31,260 nt of DNA from UBA4660 sp002405435 (GCA_036747335.1 DAIOCL010000026.1:1-31260), one strand, 5' to 3'; counted from the stretch's first letter, positions 16,139-25,750 are shown. Translations and numbers: made by a program. Notes: generated from the sequence alone by a model not told the origin.

Positions 16139-17389
16139 TTAACGCAGCCGCACGCGGGGGTCAATCCAGCCGTAAATGAGGTCAACGCACACATTCACGG
16201 CTACAAAGGCTGCGGCAATCACGATCACGCCGCCCATCACCACGGGCATATCCTGTTTCTCAATGGCGCCGAACATCTCCTGCCCCAGTCCTTTCCAACC
16301 GAATACAAACTCCACAAACACGGCGCCGGCCAGCAGCGAGGCAAACCAGCCGCTGACTGCCGTTACGACCGGATTTAGGGCGTTACGCAGGCCGTGCCGC
16401 CAGACTACCTGACGCTCACTGAGGCCTTTGGCCCTTGCCGTGCGGATGTAGTCCTGTGACAAGACTTCGAGCAATGAACTTCTGGTGAGTTGCACGATGA
16501 CCGAGAGCGGGCGGATCATGAGGGTAAAAACGGGCAGAATCAGGTTGGCCGGATTGAGGTATTCACCTGCATATACATCAACACTGTAGAGGCTGCCGGT
16601 CATGTTGAGTCCCGTGCCTGGCAGTACGACCGACCAGGCCAGCGGGCCTGTATCAGACAACCAGTATGCTGCCAGGGACGTTACCAGCAGCACCAGAAAC
16701 CATCGCGCGCGGGGCATCTTGCTTCGAAAGAGCAGGCCGGACAACAACCAAACCGACAACACGGCCATGGGCCAAAGAGGCAGCGCGATCTGTTCCCGCC
16801 ACACCACTGCACCCAGCCACGCCACCAGCATTGCTACAAAAAACGAGGGTCCTGCCATGCCTACCGCCGTGCAGAGTAGCAGCAGGCGGTCTGACCAGGC
16901 GTCTTTGTGCAGGGCGCAGTAAATGCCCAGCAGCAACCCAATGACCAGGGCCAGGCCGATCGACAGTACGGCCAGTACGATGGTACCGGGCAGGGCAGAT
17001 GAGAGAATCGACGATACACTTTTGTCAGAAAGGAATGAGCGTTTGAGGTAAGGAAACTTAGCCACCAACACGCGGGCACGACCGACTTTACAAAGTTTTG
17101 CCGCCCGGTATACCATGCTATCGAGGTATATCCGACTTTCCGGGTTGACGGAATTATGCACAGACAGCGGCGAAAGGTCGTTGAGGTACAACGCGAATCT
17201 TTTGCCCAGAGGCAGGTCAAGGTCAAGTTTTCGGCGGATATTCCGGAGGGTCTCCTCAGGCGCATTTTCACCTGCAATGTTCCGTGCCGGATCTCCGGGG
17301 GCCAGGTTAAAGAGAAAAAAAACAGTGGTTACGACCCCAAGCAGGACCAGCAAACCATAGGCTGATTTCTTCAGCAGGTAACGCAGCAT
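16139..17389 (-). CDS. Peptide-type ABC transporter permease (DppB/OppB family), orphan
   Basis: A 416-residue inner-membrane permease. It opens like DppB (LLKKSAYGLLVLLGVVTTVF, then FLFNLAPGDPA). The cytoplasmic EAA loop is clear: YIRTARAKGLSERQVVWRHG followed by LRNALNPVV, and the C-terminal part (GAVFVEFVFGWKGLGQ) is typical. It is about 80-100 residues longer than usual DppB, owing to a hydrophilic stretch after span one (about residues 65-125) and two extra hydrophobic segments near the middle. No solute-binding protein, second permease or ATPase is in the window, so partners must be encoded elsewhere. It starts 22 bp after the BT_3928-type gene, so the two are probably co-transcribed. 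Confidence 0.88.
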   Translation of the reverse strand: MLRYLLKKSAYGLLVLLGVVTTVFFLFNLAPGDPARNIAGENAPEETLRNIRRKLDLDLPLGKRFALYLNDLSPLSVHNSVNPESRIYLDSMVYRAAKLCKVGRARVLVAKFPYLKRSFLSDKSVSSILSSALPGTIVLAVLSIGLALVIGLLLGIYCALHKDAWSDRLLLLCTAVGMAGPSFFVAMLVAWLGAVVWREQIALPLWPMAVLSVWLLSGLLFRSKMPRARWFLVLLVTSLAAYWLSDTGPLAWSVVLPGTGLNMTGSLYSVDVYAGEYLNPANLILPVFTLMIRPLSVIVQLTRSSLLEVLSQDYIRTARAKGLSERQVVWRHGLRNALNPVVTAVSGWFASLLAGAVFVEFVFGWKGLGQEMFGAIEKQDMPVVMGGVIVIAAAFVAVNVCVDLIYGWIDPRVRLR

Positions 17390-17411
17390 TCCGTTTCAGA
17401 TCCTGCGGCGT

Positions 17412-18764
17412 TCAGGGAAGGAAATTGTCGGCCTTGGCACTCTCAAACTCAGGAATATCGCGGTGCGCCCACATGTTCTTCACCACCGCCTTCTCGAGGT
17501 ACACAAGTCCGGGGTTGGAACGGATAATAATCTTGAGTTCTGTACCATCGTTGACCAAAAAGGGAAATGCCAGCTGGTTGTCATGTCGGAATGCATCGGC
17601 CTGTTCGTAATCCGCACTGGTAATCGCGAATACGGGTATACCCGCCTCCTGTGCCTTGTCACAAAAAGCTTTGACCCGCGCCGTTGCGGAGGGATCCCAG
17701 GTCTTCAGGTCTTTGGAGATTACCCAAAAGCACTTCTCCAGTGCCAGCAGGGAATCTTTCATTTCAACGCCATCAAAATCAGTGGGCTTGAAGTCCTGAA
17801 TCTTGGGCCTGTAGCCCTTCTGCACCTCCCGGGTATAGGTCATGTCAGCGATTGGGGCCGTCCACGTAGTATCTTTCCATATCTCCGACTTCAGGTACGC
17901 GTCGCTGTCCAGTTCCTTCAATTCGCCCGTTATCTTGTTTTTGAGGGTATAAAAAGCCAGCGTTTTCGGTTCGGGAAGTCCGAGCTCCGTTGCCGTTTTC
18001 ATCTGGTCAATCAGGTTGTTTCCTATCGCATAGGCCCGGTAATCTTTCAGTGGCAGGTGGCTATAGGTATAGTACTGCACATAACCGGTCACCAGCAGCG
18101 GTGCCAGCGCCATGAGCCACACCTTAGGTCCGGCATACCTTTTTACTACCATGGCCATTCCGACAGCGATGATGGTAAAGGATACCGGAAACAGCCACTT
18201 GAGCTGGAAGACGGAAAAAACACCGATGAGTACGAGCGATACGCCGAGGTACCAGAGGTCTTCGCTATCTGTGTTCAGTGCGAACTTCTTTCGCCACGCA
18301 GCGATAAAGACCGGGAGCACCAGGATGAGCAACACGATATCCTTGTAGAAAGATTGCCTGGGCTCTAAGGGTATGGCGTCACCGAAGCATCCGCAGGTTT
18401 CCACGCAGGTATCTGGAAACGACTTCATCTCCGCTGAAGGCTTAAAGACCTCTCTGCGGTCGATGCAGGACGCCGTGTAGTTGGTCAGCCAGAGAAAAAA
18501 TACCGTCATGAACATGATCAGTGAAGTGGTAAGCCTGGGCCATGCACCCAGAAGCAGCGCCACACCCAGCAACACCTCTCCCACCACAATAAATATGGCA
18601 ATGGGAATCACATAAGGGATCAAACCGGGATAGTTGAGGGCACTTTCAGCAAAATATTCTTCCAGTTTATACCCAAAACCGATTACATCATTGACTTTGA
18701 TGAGTCCGGATACAATAAAGAGCGAGCCGACAACCACGCGGCAAAAAATGGTAAGGTATTTCAT
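17412..18764 (-). CDS. BT_3928-type DoxX-like membrane protein with thioredoxin-like tail
   Basis: A 450-residue protein. The first 150 residues form a DoxX/MauE-like four-helix membrane domain (VVVGSLFIVSGLIKVNDVIG), with a cysteine-rich loop CVETCGCFGDAIPLEP that recalls redox-active MauE-type proteins. Further spans follow to about residue 240. The last 190 residues resemble a thioredoxin-like fold (ALEKCFWVISKDLKTWDPSA, later AFPFLVNDGTELKIIIRSNP) but lack a CxxC active site. The start at the ATG at 18764 fits the family; an earlier frame start at 18863 adds 33 residues without support. Function is not established; a link to quinone or thiol redox chemistry is a guess. It lies between the ABC permease (22 bp downstream) and DUF1599 (144 bp upstream), next to folP, an order common in Bacteroidota. 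Confidence 0.85.
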   Translation of the reverse strand: MKYLTIFCRVVVGSLFIVSGLIKVNDVIGFGYKLEEYFAESALNYPGLIPYVIPIAIFIVVGEVLLGVALLLGAWPRLTTSLIMFMTVFFLWLTNYTASCIDRREVFKPSAEMKSFPDTCVETCGCFGDAIPLEPRQSFYKDIVLLILVLPVFIAAWRKKFALNTDSEDLWYLGVSLVLIGVFSVFQLKWLFPVSFTIIAVGMAMVVKRYAGPKVWLMALAPLLVTGYVQYYTYSHLPLKDYRAYAIGNNLIDQMKTATELGLPEPKTLAFYTLKNKITGELKELDSDAYLKSEIWKDTTWTAPIADMTYTREVQKGYRPKIQDFKPTDFDGVEMKDSLLALEKCFWVISKDLKTWDPSATARVKAFCDKAQEAGIPVFAITSADYEQADAFRHDNQLAFPFLVNDGTELKIIIRSNPGLVYLEKAVVKNMWAHRDIPEFESAKADNFLP

Positions 18765-18908
18765 GTCGTCAAAGGATCTGATTGAGGGCAGCAAGTTATG
18801 AAGCCCATCCTGAATGAAAAGTGAAATTTGCCAACGGCCGGCGCGTATGGCCGAAAGGAGCAAAACTTCATGGGTTTCCTTCGTCGCAGCGCCGGGGCCC
18901 GGGCGTTG

Positions 18909-19460
18909 TCAGGCCTGCCCCTGAGGCTCGTTCATGCGTATAAGCGCAAACATGGCATAGTTGACGATATCGCGGTAACCGCTGTCCACTCCCTCACTCA
19001 CCTTGGTACGCCCGCTGTTGTCTTCAATCTGTTTGATGCGCAGGAGTTTCATCAGGATCAGGTCGGTGAATGACGAAACACGCATTTCCCGCCAGGCCTC
19101 CCCGTAATCATGGTTCTTTCTGAGCATGAGTTCCCTGGTGACTTCAAATTCGCTGGAGTATAGTTCCCTGGCCTCCTCCTTCGTCAGTTCGAGCCGGGAA
19201 TCACCCTTAAGCCGCAGCTGAATGAGGGCCATGATGCTGTAATTGACGATGCCCACAAATTCGTCTTCAATTCCTTCATTCACCTTGCTTTCACCGGTCT
19301 CTTCCAGGGTGCGGATCCGCTGGGCCTTTATAAAGACCTGGTCGGTGAGGCTGGTGGTACGCAGAATCCGCCAGGCACTCCCGTAGTCATCCATCTTATG
19401 GAAGAAGAGTTCGGCGCAGCGCGCTTCCTGCACGAGGTATTGTTCACGGGTCTTGTCCAT
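18909..19460 (-). CDS. DUF1599 protein (tandem duplicate domain)
   Basis: A 183-residue protein made of two copies of the roughly 60-residue DUF1599 domain. Copy one has DYGSAWRILRTTSLTDQVFI and ends in VGIVNYSIMALIQL; copy two has DYGEAWREMRVSSFTDLILM and ends in RDIVNYAMFALIRM. The start at the ATG at 19460 is chosen because the longer frame adds a region overlapping the folP promoter area. Function is not known; such genes are commonly found beside folP in Bacteroidota. It is divergent from folP with 64 bp between start codons. Confidence 0.9.
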   Translation of the reverse strand: MDKTREQYLVQEARCAELFFHKMDDYGSAWRILRTTSLTDQVFIKAQRIRTLEETGESKVNEGIEDEFVGIVNYSIMALIQLRLKGDSRLELTKEEARELYSSEFEVTRELMLRKNHDYGEAWREMRVSSFTDLILMKLLRIKQIEDNSGRTKVSEGVDSGYRDIVNYAMFALIRMNEPQGQA

Positions 19461-19524
19461 GTTCGGGTAGGGCCGGCACATTTCCCGGCGGTGCAAATTT
19501 GGCTTTCTTTGCCGCACCTGCACC

Positions 19525-20388
19525 ATGGTATCTGCCCCAATTACAAAAAACAACACAATCAGCTTGCGCATCCGAGACCGACTCGTGGTGAAACATCACC
19601 CGATGGTCATGGGTATTATCAATACAACGCCAGACTCGTTTTATGCCTCAAGCCGGTTTACCGACATTGACCTTGCCGTCAATAAGGCAGGCGAAATGCT
19701 CGATGCCGGCGCAGACATCATAGACCTGGGTGGACAAAGCACCCGGCCCGGCAGCACACGCATTGATGAAGCCACCGAACTGGAAAGGGTGCTACCGGTA
19801 GTCAAGGCCATCGCCCGTGCCTTCCCCGAGGCCCTGCTGTCGGTTGATACCTGGTATAGCCATGTGGCAAGGCAATGCCTCGATGCAGGCGCTTCAGTTA
19901 TCAACGACATTACTGCAGGACAAGGTGATGCCGGCATGGCAGCCCTCGCCGCCGCCTACCGGGTACCGGTTATTCTGATGCACATGCAGGGAACGCCGGC
20001 TACCATGCAGCAGCAACCCGCCTATACCGATGTGGTGGATGACGTATTCAGGTTTCTGGAACAGCGGATCCGGTATTTCCACGATGCAGGCGTACACGAC
20101 CTCGTGGCTGATCCCGGTTTCGGTTTCGGAAAGACGCTGGCGCATAACCTCGCGCTGGCGAGAAGGTTTGATGAATTCACCATGACCGGTGTTCCCCTTC
20201 TGGCCGGTATATCGCGCAAATCGATGCTGCGCAGCCTCACCGGCCATGACACCGACGAAGTGCTTCCCGCCACTGCGGCCCTGCATATGTTTCTTCTGGA
20301 ACGCGGCGCAGGCATCTTGCGCGTGCACGACGTAGCCGAAGCCGTTCAGTGCGTAAAAGTATTCGTCGCACTCCGCGACAAGCCATAG
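19525..20388 (+). CDS. folP: Dihydropteroate synthase
   Basis: A 287-residue dihydropteroate synthase, which joins p-aminobenzoate to 6-hydroxymethyl-dihydropterin diphosphate in folate synthesis and is the sulfonamide target. All family motifs are present in order: MGIINTTPDSF, DIIDLGGQSTRPGS, LSVDTWYSHVA, INDITAG, VILMHMQGTPATMQ, VADPGFGFGKT, LLAGISRKSML and, near the end, LRVHDVAEAV. It is divergent from DUF1599. In many Bacteroidota folP is followed by the diadenylate cyclase gene cdaA; here a terminator follows instead and no cdaA is present. Confidence 0.97.
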   Translation: MVSAPITKNNTISLRIRDRLVVKHHPMVMGIINTTPDSFYASSRFTDIDLAVNKAGEMLDAGADIIDLGGQSTRPGSTRIDEATELERVLPVVKAIARAFPEALLSVDTWYSHVARQCLDAGASVINDITAGQGDAGMAALAAAYRVPVILMHMQGTPATMQQQPAYTDVVDDVFRFLEQRIRYFHDAGVHDLVADPGFGFGKTLAHNLALARRFDEFTMTGVPLLAGISRKSMLRSLTGHDTDEVLPATAALHMFLLERGAGILRVHDVAEAVQCVKVFVALRDKP

Positions 20389-20807
20389 TGATCGGGAAGT
20401 CGCGTTGCCGCCGGCAGTATAAATGCGCATACCGCAGGTATGAAATAAGAAAACCCCTCCGTTGAGGGGTTTGCTTTTTTCCTTAACCAAAACCAAAACC
20501 TCGCTTAAGAAATCAGCGAGTCGGTGTTTTAACGCAAGGGACGCGCATTTAGTTCGGGTGAAAAAGTGAAAATTTTTAAAAATATCGGCTTATCCCACTC
20601 TCCTTAACCGGCGCCTGGTGTGAGGCGTGCCGAACATGCGCCTGATCTAAAGCACTTGTATTTCATTGTTTTTCAGCGCATTAAAATTACCGGGACGGAA
20701 GGTGAAAAGGAAGTAACGAAAGACTGCCGTCAGTACCGAAACATCGGAGGCCCAATTGAGGTAAAAAGGGGTGAATTACTCCGCAAACCCTATAACAATC
20801 CGTTCTG
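20389..20807. other. Gene-free region of about 420 bp
   Basis: Between folP and the metalloprotease gene. It contains the folP terminator (20451-20480), a second small hairpin (20500-20520), and an AT-rich patch around 20560-20590. The promoter of the metalloprotease gene must lie here, but I see no clean TAnnTTTG box. A 62-codon frame at 20620-20808 resembles nothing and is not called. Confidence 0.5.
20451..20480 (+). terminator. Intrinsic terminator of folP
   Basis: AAACCCCTC (20451-20459) and GAGGGGTTT (20464-20472) form a perfect 9-bp stem with a CGTT loop, followed by GCTTTTTT. A second, weaker hairpin CTCGCT...AGCGAG follows at 20500-20520. Confidence 0.85.
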
Positions 20808-23800
20808 ATGAAAAATTTCGCGCTATCTTTCTTCCTGCTATCAGCCTTCTGGGCCGTGCCGACATTGACGCGGGCCCAGCAGTCTTGCCCCAGCGATGAG
20901 ATTACCGACCAGTTGATAGCCACTGATCCGGTATTTGCGCGGAGCTACATGTACCTGGAGCAGGCCATTGCGGCTCATGCAGCGCTCGATGCCTCAGCGC
21001 GCAGCAATGAGGTCTATGTCATTCCGGTCGTGGTGCACGTTATCCACGAAGGCGAACCCGTCGGCACCGGCTCCAACATCAGCGAAGCACAGATTCTCTC
21101 GGCCATCGCTGCGCTGAATGAAGACTTTCGCAAACTTCCCGGGTCCAATGGTGATGGCGATGGCGTCGATGTACGTATTGAGTTTTGCCTCGCCTCGCGC
21201 TCACCCAACAACCAGGCGAGCACCGGCATCGTGCGGGTCAACGGATCTTCCGTTCCACTCTACGCCGAACAGGGTATTGAAGCCACGGGCGGTATAGGCG
21301 CGAATGAAGAAGCCGTTAAGGCTCTCAGTACCTGGCCCCGCACCCAGTACATGAATATCTGGGTAGTGAATGAAATTGAAAACAACGATGCCCAGGGGGG
21401 TATTCAGGGTTTTGCCTATTTCCCCGTTAACAGCCCGATAGACGGCATCACAGTCCTGCACAATGCCTTCGGAACCGTGGGCAATATCAAAAGCTCGACA
21501 CCTTTAAACCGTACCCTCACGCACGAGGTGGGGCATTACTTCGGACTTTACCACACGTTTCACGCCACCAACTCTTGCTCGGAATCGAACTGCATCAGCG
21601 GCGGTGACAAGGTATGCGACACCCCGCCCACTCCCCTGAACAGCGATTGTAATGACCCGGAATGTGCCGCGACCCAGCTCGTGGAAAACTACTTGGATTA
21701 CACAGCCGAGTCGTGCAAGAACATGTTTACCGAAGGGCAAAAAACCAGGATGCGTGCCACGCTGGAGTCTGACAGGGCCTCCCTGCTGTCGTCGCTGGGC
21801 TGCGAGGCCGTTTCAGCCGTTGACTGCGGGATTTCACACATTGTCAATCCGACGGGTAACCTCTGTTCTGCCTCAGTGACGCCCTCTGTCACACTCACCA
21901 ACTACGGATCAAATGCCCTGACGTCTTGCAAGGTTCATTACAACCTTGACGGCGTGGGCAATAACTTCATTAACTGGAATGGCAACCTCGCCTCAGGGCT
22001 TTCTGTAAACATTACCCTGCCCGTGGTGAGTGCATCCGCCGGACTGCATAACTTTTTTGCCTGGACAAGCCTTCCCAATGCTATGGCAGACCAGGGAACA
22101 GGCAATGACCAGTCAAGCAGCGAATTCTTTGTATCCACAGGCAGCAACGCCAGTTTGCTCGTACAACTCGACATTTTCGGTACAGAAAACACGTGGGAAA
22201 TTCTTGACGAAAACAATGCTGTGGTGTCCGAAGGAGGGCCCTTTGTGAACAACCAGCAGGGAACGGAAATCAATACCAACCTCTGCATTCCCGGTGGCTG
22301 CTACACCCTTGTATTTCATGACAGCTATGGCGACGGACAAGGTTTTACCTATGGCGACTTCACCCTGTTTGATGCCGCGGGTAATGTGCTCGTTTTCGAA
22401 AGTGACGACTGGGGCGAGGAAGTGTCCAATCCCTTCTGTGTAGAAGATATTGTGCCTGACGGCACTGCCCCCGAGGCCGCCTTCACCGCCTCAACGACCA
22501 ATACCTGCGTCAATGCTCCGGTGAGCTTTACCGACGCAAGCAGCCAGTCGCCCACGTCGTGGTCATGGACTTTTGAGGGCGGAACACCCGCTACATCCAA
22601 TGACCAGCATCCCCAAAACATCAGCTACGCCGCTGCAGGCACTTACGACGTAACGCTCACCGTATCCAATCCTTTTGGCGCTGACACCTACACCTGGCCC
22701 AACTATGTGGTGGTGAATGCAGTTCCTGTCGTAACACTCGGAGGAACAAACCCAAGTTGCTTTGGGTCGGCCAACGGGCAGGTACAGAATACGGTAACAG
22801 GTGCGGGGCCTTTTTCCTATGCATGGAACAATGGACAGACCAGCCAGCATCTTTCAGGCGTCGGGGCAGGCGTGTACATCGTTACGGTAACGGATGCGAA
22901 TGGATGCCAGAAACAAAAGACCAAGACCCTTACCCAACCGTCGGCAGTTACGGTTAATGCCAACATCGTTTCGCCCTCCTGCTATGGAATGAGCGATGGC
23001 AGCCTTTACGCCCAGGCCATCGGGGGCACCCAGGGATACAGCTACGCATGGAGTAACGGCTCCAGTGCCCAACAGGTGAGTAACGTGTCAGCCGGTGCAT
23101 ACGCCCTGACAGTGACGGACCTGAATGGTTGCACAGTGAGCCAGTCCTATTCCGTCAGCCAGCCGCCAGCGCTGGCCATGAACCTGATGTCATTCGACAT
23201 GGCATGCACGGACGCGGCGGGCTCAGCCATGGTAAACCCGGCTGGCGGTACAGGTGCCTATACAGTCGAATGGAGTTCGGGTGCTTCGGGGCTTCAGGCT
23301 ACGGGCCTTACGGCCGGTAACTACCAGGTAGAGGTCAGTGATGCCAACGGATGCAGCGTTCTGCAGGACTTTGCTATTACAGCCAGTGAAAACCTGTCGG
23401 TTGTCGTATCAGTAGAAGAAATTTCCTGCCACGGCATGGCTGACGGCGCAGCCAGTGCATTTGTCAGCGGTGGTACAGGTATCTATACATATGACTGGAG
23501 CCAAGGGGCAAATGCCGCCTCGCTCAGTAACCTGGATGCCGGCACCTACAACCTGCAGGTGAGCGACTCTGAGGGATGTGAGGGCGCCTATTCCTTCACC
23601 CTGGAAGAACCCGATGCGCTCAGTCTCGCTGTTATCAAGAACGACATCTCCTGCTTCGGTCTTGCCGATGGTAGCCTCTATGCGGAGGCAAGCGGAGGCT
23701 CACCGGGTTATAGTTATGCCTGGAACAACGGCTCCAGTGCCCAACAGGTGAGTAACGCGTCAGCAGGTGTCTACACCTTGACCGTGACTGACCTGAATGG

Positions 23801-25601
23801 TTGCACAGTGAGCCAGTCCTATTCCATTAGCCAACCGTCAGCGCTGGTCATGAACCTGATGCCATTCGACATTGCATGCACAAACGAAACGGGCTCAGCC
23901 ACTGTGAACCCCTCTGGCGGTACAGGTCCCTATGCAGCGGAATGGAGTTCGGGTGCTTCAGGGCTTCAGACCTCGGGCCTTGCGGCCGGCAACTACCAGG
24001 TGGAAGTCAGTGATGCCAACGGATGCAGCGTTCTGCAGGACTTTGCTATTGCAGCCAGCGAAAACCTGTCGGTTTTCGTAACGGTAGAAGAGATTTCCTG
24101 CTACGGCATGGCAGACGGCGAAGCCCATGCATTTGTCGGCGGTGGTACAGGTATCTATACCTATGACTGGAGCCATGGGGCAAACGACGCCTCGCTTAGT
24201 AACCTCGATGCCGGCACATACAACCTGCAGGTGAGCGACTCCGAGGGATGTGCGGGCTTCTATTCCTTCACATTGGAAGAACCTGATGCACTCAGTCTCG
24301 CTGTTTTCAAGAGCGACATTTCCTGTTACGGCCTTACGGATGGCAGTGCCTCGGCCACTTGCAACGGCGGTACAGGACCCTATATTTTCAACTGGAGCAA
24401 CGGAACCACCGGGGTTTCAACCACCGGACTGGAAGAAGGCCTTCACCTCGTGATGGTGCAAGACACCCACGGCTGCAGCGTGTATGAAACCTTTATGGTT
24501 ATGGAGCCTTCCCAGCTCGTTGGCTCGGCGCAGCTGATCTCGCCGGAGACCTGCGCGGGCAACAACGGAAGCGTGGTGGTTAATATCATGGGGGGTACAC
24601 CGGGTTATGTTGCCATGTGGAGCACCGGCACAGGAGCCTATACACTCGAAGGGCTCAGCGCGGGCTTCTATACAGCCAACATCATGGACGGAAACGGATG
24701 TATGGCCACGGTGAATATCAGCGTTCCCTACGACTGCAGCGTGGTCGTTCCCGTGACACATCTGACCGATGAATTCTGTAACTCAACAGGACATATGCTC
24801 TCTGATGTCATTTACTGTGAAGCGGTACCCTTCGCCGATATGTACCAGTGGAGTCTTATGGCAGATACAGGAGAACTGCTTGCAGAGCAATACTCCATGG
24901 GCAATGCCTTCTACCTGTTTGCCGTCAACGGACTCAGCTACGGCATGACGCTCAGCGTGCAGGTACGCGCCAGAAAAAGCGGCGTATGGGGAGAGTACGG
25001 ACTTCCATGCAGCATCGCCATGTCAACACAATCGTCACTTACTTCACTCGATATGCTGGATTGTGGCGCCCTCAGTGTATCTGTTGGCGACACACTCTCA
25101 GCGATACCCTTAGCGAGTGCCGATGCCTATGAATTTCATATTACGGGTGATGCGTATGACTTTACCATAACCCAGGTTGAATACTATATCGTCCTGACAG
25201 ATTTCCTTTGGTTATCTCCGGGCGCCACCTACAACATTCGCGTCAGAACCCTTAGCAACGAAAGCTGGAGCGAATGGGGAGAGTCCTGCAAATTCACCAT
25301 GGCCGCGCCCACAGGCATACTCGAATTCGGCGCCAATGAAAATCCCATTACCTTTTATCCGAATCCGGGAAGCGGAACAGAAATATTTATTGACTTGAGT
25401 AACCTATCTCCTTCTGACCGCGTTAAAGACCTTGAAATTTACGGCACTGCCGGAAATCTCATTGAAACAATTAGCTTATCTCAACTGTCTCCGGGCATGA
25501 GAGCCGAGTACAAGTTCAGACACCCTTTGTCCACCGGTATGTATGTGTTACGCTACACGCTTAACGGATACATTCAAGAAGAAAAATTAGTAGTGAGATA
25601 G
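20808..25601 (+). CDS. Secreted M43-type zinc metalloprotease with nine SprB repeats and T9SS sorting signal
   Basis: A 1597-residue secreted protein. Signal peptide 1-23 (LTRA|QQ). Residues about 65-340 are an M43 (pappalysin/cytophagalysin) peptidase: the zinc site HEVGHYFGLYH is at 239-249 (ligands His239, His243, His249; catalytic Glu240), and NYLDYTAESCKNMF fits the Met-turn region. Residues about 447-548 are a beta module common in Bacteroidota surface proteins (CYTLVFHDSYGDGQGF). A PKD domain follows at about 555-643 (SWSWTFEGGTPATS). Residues 651-1317 hold nine SprB repeats of about 74 residues (C[YF]G...DG...GG...WSNG...GxYxxxVxDxxGC). Two FN3-like repeats (about 1320-1505) and a T9SS sorting domain (ITFYPNPGSG to the end) finish it. 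The protease would be surface-exposed. No operon partner. Confidence 0.93.
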   Translation: MKNFALSFFLLSAFWAVPTLTRAQQSCPSDEITDQLIATDPVFARSYMYLEQAIAAHAALDASARSNEVYVIPVVVHVIHEGEPVGTGSNISEAQILSAIAALNEDFRKLPGSNGDGDGVDVRIEFCLASRSPNNQASTGIVRVNGSSVPLYAEQGIEATGGIGANEEAVKALSTWPRTQYMNIWVVNEIENNDAQGGIQGFAYFPVNSPIDGITVLHNAFGTVGNIKSSTPLNRTLTHEVGHYFGLYHTFHATNSCSESNCISGGDKVCDTPPTPLNSDCNDPECAATQLVENYLDYTAESCKNMFTEGQKTRMRATLESDRASLLSSLGCEAVSAVDCGISHIVNPTGNLCSASVTPSVTLTNYGSNALTSCKVHYNLDGVGNNFINWNGNLASGLSVNITLPVVSASAGLHNFFAWTSLPNAMADQGTGNDQSSSEFFVSTGSNASLLVQLDIFGTENTWEILDENNAVVSEGGPFVNNQQGTEINTNLCIPGGCYTLVFHDSYGDGQGFTYGDFTLFDAAGNVLVFESDDWGEEVSNPFCVEDIVPDGTAPEAAFTASTTNTCVNAPVSFTDASSQSPTSWSWTFEGGTPATSNDQHPQNISYAAAGTYDVTLTVSNPFGADTYTWPNYVVVNAVPVVTLGGTNPSCFGSANGQVQNTVTGAGPFSYAWNNGQTSQHLSGVGAGVYIVTVTDANGCQKQKTKTLTQPSAVTVNANIVSPSCYGMSDGSLYAQAIGGTQGYSYAWSNGSSAQQVSNVSAGAYALTVTDLNGCTVSQSYSVSQPPALAMNLMSFDMACTDAAGSAMVNPAGGTGAYTVEWSSGASGLQATGLTAGNYQVEVSDANGCSVLQDFAITASENLSVVVSVEEISCHGMADGAASAFVSGGTGIYTYDWSQGANAASLSNLDAGTYNLQVSDSEGCEGAYSFTLEEPDALSLAVIKNDISCFGLADGSLYAEASGGSPGYSYAWNNGSSAQQVSNASAGVYTLTVTDLNGCTVSQSYSISQPSALVMNLMPFDIACTNETGSATVNPSGGTGPYAAEWSSGASGLQTSGLAAGNYQVEVSDANGCSVLQDFAIAASENLSVFVTVEEISCYGMADGEAHAFVGGGTGIYTYDWSHGANDASLSNLDAGTYNLQVSDSEGCAGFYSFTLEEPDALSLAVFKSDISCYGLTDGSASATCNGGTGPYIFNWSNGTTGVSTTGLEEGLHLVMVQDTHGCSVYETFMVMEPSQLVGSAQLISPETCAGNNGSVVVNIMGGTPGYVAMWSTGTGAYTLEGLSAGFYTANIMDGNGCMATVNISVPYDCSVVVPVTHLTDEFCNSTGHMLSDVIYCEAVPFADMYQWSLMADTGELLAEQYSMGNAFYLFAVNGLSYGMTLSVQVRARKSGVWGEYGLPCSIAMSTQSSLTSLDMLDCGALSVSVGDTLSAIPLASADAYEFHITGDAYDFTITQVEYYIVLTDFLWLSPGATYNIRVRTLSNESWSEWGESCKFTMAAPTGILEFGANENPITFYPNPGSGTEIFIDLSNLSPSDRVKDLEIYGTAGNLIETISLSQLSPGMRAEYKFRHPLSTGMYVLRYTLNGYIQEEKLVVR
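22980..24323 (+). repeat. Tandem duplication of a 672-bp three-repeat block in the protease gene
   Basis: SprB repeats 2-4 (22980-23651) and 5-7 (23652-24323) are two copies of one 224-codon block. By my reading about 40 of some 223 residues differ, and long DNA runs are identical or nearly so. Repeats 1, 8 and 9 are much more divergent. Confidence 0.88.
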
Positions 25602-25638
25602 ATATAGGGTGGAGACCAATTATTTGGTCAAAGTAGAG

Positions 25639-25665
25639 AGCCCGTGTGCCGAAAGGTCACGGGCT
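25639..25665. terminator. Hairpin after the metalloprotease gene
   Basis: AGCCCGTG (25639-25646) pairs with CACGGGCT (25658-25665) with a short CC-GAAA-GG element inside the loop. It lies 38 bp after the stop codon. The T run is poor, so termination is likely but not certain. Confidence 0.5.
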
Positions 25666-25750
25666 TTCGAAATTATTATGCCCTGCAGCCGGTGCGAAAC
25701 CCTTACCGCTCTGTTCCGTATATGTTGTGCTCTCTAAAGAGCCCCACCCT

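Noticed and set aside
17463..18368. A 301-codon open frame on the plus strand
   Set aside because: It is exactly antisense to the BT_3928-type gene, whose protein has clear membrane and family features; the antisense product is low in recognisable motifs.
22750..24760. Periodic DNA repeats that might suggest a CRISPR array or satellite
   Set aside because: The period is about 224 bp and codon-phased; it encodes SprB protein repeats in one long frame.
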